A stretch of 64,000 nt of DNA, taken from the NCBI GenBank assembly GCA_040768845.1, contig JAXGME010000011.1, positions 18,242 through 82,241 of the forward strand, in the 5' to 3' direction. The notes under the pieces are model-generated. The model saw only the letters and a program-made list of their open reading frames with translations. It was not told the origin of the DNA and did not search any database. Origin of the DNA: JAEZHK01 sp040768845. GTDB lineage: Bacteria > Bacillota > Clostridia > Christensenellales > Aristaeellaceae. Positions 59,940-64,000 of this stretch are shown in pieces (position 1 is the first letter of the stretch; every line of letters starts with the position of its first letter). The position numbers and the translations under genes are program-made.

Positions 59940-61669
59940 ACATCTTTCGCAAGTTCTTCAATTTCAGCGGCGATCAGAAAGGGCGGTTTTACCGCTCGCT
60001 CGTCTACTTCTTCTTTCAATCGGTGTTCGAGGCCATCCGCATCTCCGCCATCGCGGCGGTGCTTACGGCGCTGGTTGAGGGCAATGTGACGGGGCGGACG
60101 GCGCTTGTAAGCCTTGGCATCATGGTGCTCAGCGTCGCGGGCTGCGCTTTCACGCAGGCCAGGAGCACCATGGCGCAGACCGTGGCGGGCTACACCGTGT
60201 GCGCCAACAAGCGCGTGGAGATCGGCGAGCGGCTCAAATACATGCCCATGGGCTATTTCAACGCAAACAACCTGGGCTACATCGCCTCCGTCACCACCAA
60301 CACGCTGGAGAGCCTGCAAGATGTGGCCACGCGCGTGATCCTGATCTATCTTCAGGGCGTCATGACCACCGCCGTCATCTGTCTGTCGCTATTTTTCTTC
60401 GACTGGCGCATCGGCCTCGTGGCGTCCGCGGGCGCGGCGCTGTTCTTCATCATCAACGCCGCCATGCAGCGGGCATCCAGAAGCATTTCTCCCAGAAAGG
60501 TCGCGTCGGACACGCGCCTGGTGGACGCGGTGCTGGAATACGTGCAGGGCATTGGTGTGGTCAAGGGCTACAACCTGTCGGCGCAGGCCGGGCAGAAGGT
60601 CAAGGGGGAGATCGACGAGGCCGACAGGGTATGCTTTGGCATGGAACGGACCTTCATCCCGTACGTGGCGCTTCAGTCGCTTTCGTTTAAGGTGTTCGGC
60701 CTTTTGATGATGCTGTGCGCCATCCTGTTTTACCTGAACGGCACCATGACGCTGGTGAACGCCATCCTGATGCTCGTCTGCACGTTCATCGTGTACGGAA
60801 AGCTGGAGTCCGCGGGCATGTATTCGGCGCTTTTGCGCGTGGTTGACCAGTCCGTGGACAAGGTGCAGGAAATCTTCAACACGCCGGTCATGGACGAAAA
60901 GGGGCGGGATATCCGGGCCGAAAGCGCGAACATCGAGGGGAAAAACGTCAGCTTTTCATATGACACGCGCAAGATCATCGATGATGTGAGCTTTGCCATC
61001 CCGGAACGGACCACCACCGCCATCGTCGGCCCCTCCGGCGGAGGCAAGACCACGCTCACCAGCCTGATCGCCCGGTTCTGGGATGTGGACAGCGGCACCA
61101 TCACGCTGGACGGCCGGGACGTGCGCGACTACACGCTGGATAGCCTTTTGAATAATTATTCAATGGTGTTCCAGAACGTGTACCTGTTTAACGATACCAT
61201 CGAAAACAACATCAAGTTCGGAACGCCCGGCGCGACCCGCGCCCAGGTGGAGGAAGCGGCGAAAAAGGCCTGCTGCCACGATTTCATCCAGGCGCTGCCG
61301 GACGGCTACGACACCGTCATCGGCGAAGGCGGGGCAACCATTTCCGGCGGTGAAAAGCAGCGCGTTTCCATCGCCCGCGCCATGCTGAAGGACGCGCCCG
61401 TCATCATTCTGGACGAGGCCACCGCCAACGTGGACCCCGAAAACGAGAAGCACCTCCTGGACGCCATCCGCGCGCTGACCCGCGACAAGACCATCATCAT
61501 GATTGCCCACCGGCTGAAGACCGTGCGCCACGCAAGTCAGATTCTGGTGGTGGACGGCGGAAGAATCGTCCAGCGCGGCACCCACGCCCAGCTGATGGCC
61601 GAGGGCGGCCTGTACCGGGACTTTGTGGATATGCGCGAAAAGAGCATCGGTTGGAAGTTGGGCGCGTAA
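59933..61669 (+). CDS. YbtQ/IrtB-like ABC transporter, half 2
   Basis: A 578-residue half-transporter, partner of the preceding one. Six helices precede the ATPase domain with GPSGGGKTTLTSLIA, the signature ISGGEKQRVSIARAML and VIILDEATANVDPENEK, followed by the switch IAHRLKTV. Both halves have complete catalytic motifs, so both sites may hydrolyse ATP. ATG at 59933 follows GGGGAGGAAAGG. Neither half has an N-terminal extension or accessory domain. Confidence 0.88.
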   Translation: MLNIFRKFFNFSGDQKGRFYRSLVYFFFQSVFEAIRISAIAAVLTALVEGNVTGRTALVSLGIMVLSVAGCAFTQARSTMAQTVAGYTVCANKRVEIGERLKYMPMGYFNANNLGYIASVTTNTLESLQDVATRVILIYLQGVMTTAVICLSLFFFDWRIGLVASAGAALFFIINAAMQRASRSISPRKVASDTRLVDAVLEYVQGIGVVKGYNLSAQAGQKVKGEIDEADRVCFGMERTFIPYVALQSLSFKVFGLLMMLCAILFYLNGTMTLVNAILMLVCTFIVYGKLESAGMYSALLRVVDQSVDKVQEIFNTPVMDEKGRDIRAESANIEGKNVSFSYDTRKIIDDVSFAIPERTTTAIVGPSGGGKTTLTSLIARFWDVDSGTITLDGRDVRDYTLDSLLNNYSMVFQNVYLFNDTIENNIKFGTPGATRAQVEEAAKKACCHDFIQALPDGYDTVIGEGGATISGGEKQRVSIARAMLKDAPVIILDEATANVDPENEKHLLDAIRALTRDKTIIMIAHRLKTVRHASQILVVDGGRIVQRGTHAQLMAEGGLYRDFVDMREKSIGWKLGA

Positions 61670-61690
61670 ACGGCTGCGCCCCAAAAAGCG

Positions 61691-61753
61691 GCGCAGGGTT
61701 TTCGTGCCCCGAGTGCATGAAAACCCTGCGCCTTGGCCCTCCGCGGGCCAAGG
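61691..61753. terminator. Two hairpins between convergent genes
   Basis: GCGCAGGGTTTTC (61691-61703) pairs perfectly with 61719-61731; next to it CCTTGGCCC (61731-61739) pairs with 61745-61753. Together they fill the gap between the ABC pair and the ECF-like gene. No T-runs. Confidence 0.6.
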
Positions 61754-61755
61754 CG

Positions 61756-62298
61756 TCAGCGGATGACCCGCTTTAAGGGCTTCCAGATGAGAAGGGCGAT
61801 GGCGAAGTCGATCATGCTGTGGACGACGCTGCCGACGCCGACCAGCAGCAGAACGGTTTTGACATAGCCGCCGCCGTAATAGGCGGCGCTCATGGCGCTG
61901 CTCAGGTAGAAGGGGGTGACGGCGAGCACTTCGCACAGTCCGTGGATGAGGCCCAGCCCCAGCGACAGGAGCTGCGCGCTCCACAGTGAATCCAGAATCC
62001 CGGGCTTGCGCCTTAGGATCACCGCGCCGATCAGCGCGAACACGATGTGCGTCGCCGCGCGGGCGACGATGACGATGGGAAAGCCGCCCATCAGAAACCC
62101 AAGCGTCGTGCCCACCGCCACCACCGCCGCCGTGAACGGGGAGATGAACAGCGCGATGAACAGCGCCACATGGCTGGCCAGCGTGAACGACGCCGGCTCC
62201 ATGACAATCTTGATTGGCGACAGCAGGGGGATGATGATCCCCAGCGCGCACAACAGCGCGGCCACGGTCATGGTTTTCAGGTTTATCCGCTCGCTCAT
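61756..62298 (-). CDS. ECF-type S component-like membrane protein
   Basis: A 180-residue protein with about six helices. The N-terminal TMTVAALLCALGIIIPLLSPIK and MEPASFTLASHVALFIALFIS segments resemble vitamin-specific S components of ECF transporters; GTTLGFLMGGFPIVIVARAATH is a second conserved region. The ligand is not assigned. No EcfA/EcfT genes lie nearby, so it would use a shared module. ATG at 62298 follows TAGGG. Confidence 0.7.
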   Translation of the reverse strand: MSERINLKTMTVAALLCALGIIIPLLSPIKIVMEPASFTLASHVALFIALFISPFTAAVVAVGTTLGFLMGGFPIVIVARAATHIVFALIGAVILRRKPGILDSLWSAQLLSLGLGLIHGLCEVLAVTPFYLSSAMSAAYYGGGYVKTVLLLVGVGSVVHSMIDFAIALLIWKPLKRVIR

Positions 62299-62332
62299 TT
62301 GCACCCTACCCGCTTTCTCCCTCTTTGGTTTG

Positions 62333-62360
62333 ATTGTACCCCCTTCCCGCCAATTGGCAA
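62333..62360 (-). promoter_or_regulatory. Probable promoter of the ECF-like gene
   Basis: Minus-strand TTGCCA (62355-62360) and TACAAT (62333-62338) are 16 bp apart. Confidence 0.55.
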
Positions 62361-62413
62361 GTTATTAACTCGTAAATCCGCCCCCGCCGGCGGACGCTTT
62401 CCGCGCGGATTCC

Positions 62414-62442
62414 TTGAATCCGGTCCGGGTCCGGAGTATAAT
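62414..62442 (+). promoter_or_regulatory. Promoter of the GGDEF gene
   Basis: TTGAAT (62414-62419) and a perfect TATAAT (62437-62442) are 17 bp apart. The expected start is near 62449. Confidence 0.7.
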
Positions 62443-62509
62443 AAACGAAAGCATCCGGATCGCTGCCCGAGGGGGCGCCGGCGGGGTCTGTGATTGGAGG
62501 GTGGCGCGC

Positions 62510-63649
62510 GTGGGCAAATGGCTGAGCGCGTTCTGGTGCCATGACGGGCACTATCAGCGGCTTGCCGACGACAACCGGCAGGCCACCGAAGCGTACAACG
62601 AAGAAATGCTGTCCCTCATGGCGCGGGTGGGCGCATTGCTCTCGCTGCTTCCGCTGCTGGCGGTGCCCTTCAGCCACACAAAGGCGATGCTGGCGCCCGC
62701 CTACCTGCTGGGGACGTCGATCTCAACGGCGCTGTTTTTGCTGTTCCGGCTTCCGGCGATGAAAAAATACACGCTGGCAGGGCTGTACGTTTTCTTTTCC
62801 GCCTTCTTTCTGTTCGCGATTTATGTGAGCCTCATCCACTCGCCCGAAATGCGGGCGACCATCCTGCTGGGCGTGTTCAGCGTTGCGCCGATGGGCTTCA
62901 TCGACCGCCCCTGCCGCATGAATCTTTTTATCGCCTTCTGGTTTGTGGTGCACACGGCTTTGGCGTTCTACCTGAAGCCGCGCTATGCGCTGGACGATAT
63001 GATCAACTGCCTGTGCTTTGCCATCCTCGGGTGCATTCTGGGCAACATGATGGCGTGGGCTCGGCTGGAGAGCTACGAGGCGCGCCGCCAGCTGATCATT
63101 GAAAAAGAGACCGACGTGCTGACGGGGCTGTCCAACCGCCGCAAGCTGTACGAGGCGCTGGCGGAGTTGGAGGCAGGAAGCGTGGAAAAGCCCTCCGGCA
63201 TCCTGATGCTGGACATCGACCGCTTCAAGGACTTCAATGACAACTACGGCCACGCCGCCGCCGACCGTTCCCTGAACCGCTTTGGCAAGGTGCTGACGCA
63301 GTTTGCGCAGAACTTCCGGCTGCACTTTTACCGCTACGGCGGAGAGGAATTCGTGGCCATGGCCTACGGGTATGATGAAAAGGATCTGTTTTCCGTCGCC
63401 GAAAGCCTGCGGATTGCGGTGCAGGATATGCGGGTGGAGGGGCGCCGGATCACGGCCAGCATCGGCGTGGCCTACTGCGGCGACGAACAGGTGCAGAACT
63501 ACGAAAGAGTCATCGACCGGGCGGATCAAGCCGCCTACGCGGCCAAGCACAAGGGTCGCAACACCGTATGCATGGAACAGAGGGGGAACCCGGGCGCGCC
63601 CGTATGCCGTCCCGGGGCGATGGAATCGGAACCCAAGTCCGCCTCATGA
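62510..63649 (+). CDS. Membrane-bound GGDEF protein (diguanylate cyclase)
   Basis: A 379-residue protein that should make cyclic di-GMP. The N-terminal half holds six membrane segments (about residues 45-190). The GGDEF domain follows: DVLTGLSNRRKLYEAL, MLDIDRFKDFNDNYGH (metal Asp) and RYGGEEFVAMAY (active-site GGEEF), ending IDRADQAAYAAKHKGRN. The segment after the GH motif reads AAADRSLNRF; the usual GD is AD. The inhibitory RxxD site upstream of GGEEF is absent. GTG at 62510 follows GGAGGGTGG. No EAL-domain gene or c-di-GMP effector is in the window. Confidence 0.9.
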   Translation: MGKWLSAFWCHDGHYQRLADDNRQATEAYNEEMLSLMARVGALLSLLPLLAVPFSHTKAMLAPAYLLGTSISTALFLLFRLPAMKKYTLAGLYVFFSAFFLFAIYVSLIHSPEMRATILLGVFSVAPMGFIDRPCRMNLFIAFWFVVHTALAFYLKPRYALDDMINCLCFAILGCILGNMMAWARLESYEARRQLIIEKETDVLTGLSNRRKLYEALAELEAGSVEKPSGILMLDIDRFKDFNDNYGHAAADRSLNRFGKVLTQFAQNFRLHFYRYGGEEFVAMAYGYDEKDLFSVAESLRIAVQDMRVEGRRITASIGVAYCGDEQVQNYERVIDRADQAAYAAKHKGRNTVCMEQRGNPGAPVCRPGAMESEPKSAS

Positions 63650-63667
63650 TTCTCCGGTTGGAGATTC

Positions 63668-63697
63668 CGGCTTCGCTTCAGGCGGAGCCGTTTTTTT
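63668..63697 (+). terminator. Intrinsic terminator after the GGDEF gene
   Basis: CGGCTTCGC pairs with GCGGAGCCG (one G-U) across a 5-nt loop and is followed by seven T residues. Confidence 0.9.
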
Positions 63698-63958
63698 GAA
63701 CTGTACGCATGTCCGCGCCGAGCTGCCAGCCGATACCGCGCGCGGTGCGAAAACCGCCGCCCGCGGAAAATTCACGGATGTCCCCCTTCGCCTTTTCAGT
63801 CAGGATGTACCGAACGCATCTCCCGAGCGCTACATAGGATTGGCGTGGGAAGCGAAATTCCCCGCGGGCACCGCGCCGCGGGCGGCTTTTGCCAAACCAG
63901 AAACCATCCGCACAGAGTGGCGCTTTGTGCAAAAAGCCAGTCCGAAGGGGGAAAAGAG

Positions 63959-64000
63959 ATGGGGGCCAAAGACTTGGCGCTTTTGCTGGCGGTTGTCTTT
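63959..64000 (+). CDS. Start of an unidentified gene running off the window
   Basis: Fourteen codons are visible (MGAKDLALLLAVVF), opening a probable signal or membrane segment, with GGGGG 8 nt before the ATG. The 260 bp between the GGDEF terminator and this start contain no gene I can support. Too little is visible to name a family. Confidence 0.5.
   Translation, partial: MGAKDLALLLAVVF

Noticed and set aside
58182..61669. Multidrug exporter pair
   Set aside because: Not excluded, but the GGGKS/GGGKT Walker A and DPENE Walker B variants, and the metal-transport neighbours with the shared operator, fit the YbtPQ/IrtAB group better.
63678..63932. 84-codon minus-strand gene at the end of the window
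   Set aside because: It has no ribosome site, runs into the GGDEF terminator and matches no family I know.

Overview
The window looks like a chromosome segment from a high-GC, low-to-medium-complexity Firmicute of the class Clostridia (Christensenellales-like is my best guess, by inference only). The evidence is the gene order ylxM-ffh-rpsP-khpA-rimM-trmD-rplS-rbgA-rnhB-yraN-yifB-dprA-topA-trmFO-hslV-hslU, a NusG-II/Gx/ApbE/Rnf flavin-redox cluster, M18 and BirA genes of Firmicute type, strong Shine-Dalgarno sequences, many GTG/TTG starts, and a Gram-positive-type SOS box. I found no rRNA, tRNA, CRISPR array, insertion sequence or prophage gene.

Layout. 1-764: end of a DegV-family gene. 884-7540: a flavin/redox operon (NusG-II protein, Gx transporter, ApbE, RnfG-C-D-E-A, stand-alone FAD synthetase). 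It has no rnfB, and its RnfA/RnfE lack most of the membrane-cluster cysteines. 7577-8524: LCP cell-wall ligase. 8571-11199 (minus): DNA-repair-type radical SAM protein plus partner plus VOC protein behind a LexA box. 11289-12746 (minus): FAD-Rieske oxidoreductase. 12875-18020 (minus): galactose mutarotase and mglBAC with a small membrane protein. 18160-36106 (plus): the long housekeeping run from SRP/ribosome genes to topA-trmFO-hslVU, interrupted by a 1302-residue double GT-C glycosyltransferase. 36168-39358: DUF308 protein, pyrimidine phosphorylase, DNA polymerase IV. 39372-42334 (minus): btuFCD under a cobalamin riboswitch. 42359-46518: thioesterase, BirA, M18 peptidase, URO-D-like methyltransferase-fold protein.

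46544-62298 is a metal/siderophore acquisition island. It holds a Fec-type importer (SBP, two permeases, ATPase), two AraC regulators, a five-gene nickel/oligopeptide/metallophore-type ABC importer, a TetR regulator and a heterodimeric YbtPQ/IrtAB-like ABC pair. Three of its transcription units carry the same 16-bp inverted repeat, GTTAG-N6-CTAAC, upstream. In the fecB/AraC divergent region this repeat sits at the centre of a 42-bp near-perfect palindrome. This looks like a local regulon. No siderophore biosynthesis genes are present, so uptake of metallophores made elsewhere (in the genome or by neighbours) is likely.

The window ends with an ECF-type S component (minus), a membrane-bound GGDEF protein and the first codons of another gene. 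The two parts I consider most worth testing are the reduced Rnf-like complex with its own flavin supply, and the palindrome-controlled metal island.
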